DNA from: UBA9676 sp963741615
GTDB lineage: Bacteria; Actinomycetota; Actinomycetes; Streptosporangiales; Streptosporangiaceae
Reading direction: 5' to 3'
Assembly: GCA_963741615.1 (NCBI GenBank)
Contig: CAVUIU010000017.1
Coordinates: 1 to 64,000, forward strand
Length of the DNA stretch: 64,000 nucleotides
The notes below the pieces were generated by a model. That model did not search any database. It had not been told where the DNA came from and saw only the letters and a list, made by a program, of their open reading frames with translations. Numbering within the stretch: position 1 is the stretch's first letter; each line of letters starts with the position of its first letter. Both the position numbers and the translations under genes were made by a program. Below, one piece after another: positions 63,872-64,000 of the stretch.

Positions 63872-64000
63872 GTGGCTGGCTTGCACTCAGTTCCGGCCGG
63901 GATCGGTCCAGCCGTCCGCCGCTTCGGCCCGTCGGTGCTGCGTCTGGCCGCCGGCGTCACAGTGCTGTGGTTTCTCGGACGGCGGGTGGGCGCGGCGCCG
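63872..64000 (+). CDS. Start of a probable lysylphosphatidylglycerol-synthase-type membrane protein (partial)
   Basis: The GTG at 63,872 opens VAGLHSVPAGIGPAVRRFGP and then SVLRLAAGVTVLWFLGRRVG, cut by the window edge. A conserved helix followed by xxxR near the start is how LPG-synthase/flippase-type membrane proteins begin. Only 43 codons are seen and the start could lie further upstream in the same open frame, so the identity is tentative. Confidence 0.4.
   Translation, partial: MAGLHSVPAGIGPAVRRFGPSVLRLAAGVTVLWFLGRRVGAAP

Overview
The window is high-GC DNA from an actinomycete. The gene order ffs (SRP RNA) - dnaX - ybaB - recR - DUF5063 - ask - asd matches the arrangement known in Streptomyces and relatives. 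WhiB, DUF2637, DUF4913 and Prim-Pol proteins, LexA, LigD-type enzymes and GTG/TTG starts agree with this. I cannot name the genus.

Bases 1-17,600 are an accessory island abutting the 3' end of a tRNA-Ser(GGA) gene (17,534-17,623, minus strand). It looks like a decayed integrative conjugative element. From right to left it holds a tyrosine integrase whose reading frame runs into the tRNA, an excisionase, a WhiB-like protein, small conserved proteins, an anti-sigma-type ATPase, a Prim-Pol replication protein, a DUF4913 protein, a TraG/VirD4-type coupling protein, a DUF2637 membrane protein and a divergent XRE-type regulator. Nearly every gene here can be read only by switching frame at one or more points. 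Two key genes carry insertion sequences: an IS982-family element splits the coupling protein just after its ATP-binding motif, and an IS630-family element (with its own passenger gene) splits the regulator. A second IS982-like element, a broken 2H-phosphoesterase gene and a broken gene of unknown family lie further left. The left end of the island is not in the window.

Bases 17,600-64,000 are chromosomal core and near-core DNA with intact genes. 17.7-21.5 kb: SRP RNA, DNA polymerase III gamma/tau, YbaB, RecR. 22.1-24.5 kb: aspartate kinase and aspartate-semialdehyde dehydrogenase. 24.5-31.8 kb: metabolic genes, LexA with an SOS-type palindrome, and a degenerate cysteinyl-tRNA-synthetase-like protein. 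31.9-37.9 kb: a two-component system divergent from an ABC-type efflux operon. 37.9-46.3 kb: membrane proteins (Sap-type, K+ channel, DUF3311 plus sodium:solute symporter), a membrane protein/winged-helix operon with a very clear operator, an HD/LuxR regulator and a methyltransferase. 46.3-53.8 kb: prolyl-tRNA synthetase, an aldehyde dehydrogenase, an ECF sigma factor with a membrane partner, and separate LigD polymerase and ligase genes.

The last 8 kb (56-64 kb) hold a nitronate monooxygenase, a zinc-less MDR dehydrogenase overlapping a 6-pyruvoyl-tetrahydropterin-synthase-like gene without the usual cysteine, a histidine phosphatase, a START-like protein, a methyltransferase, a sigma-factor remnant, a large CDP-alcohol-phosphatidyltransferase/sulfatase fusion, and the start of a probable lysylphosphatidylglycerol-synthase-type membrane protein. 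This group is the best candidate for an undescribed pathway in the window, probably concerned with lipid or cell-envelope chemistry.
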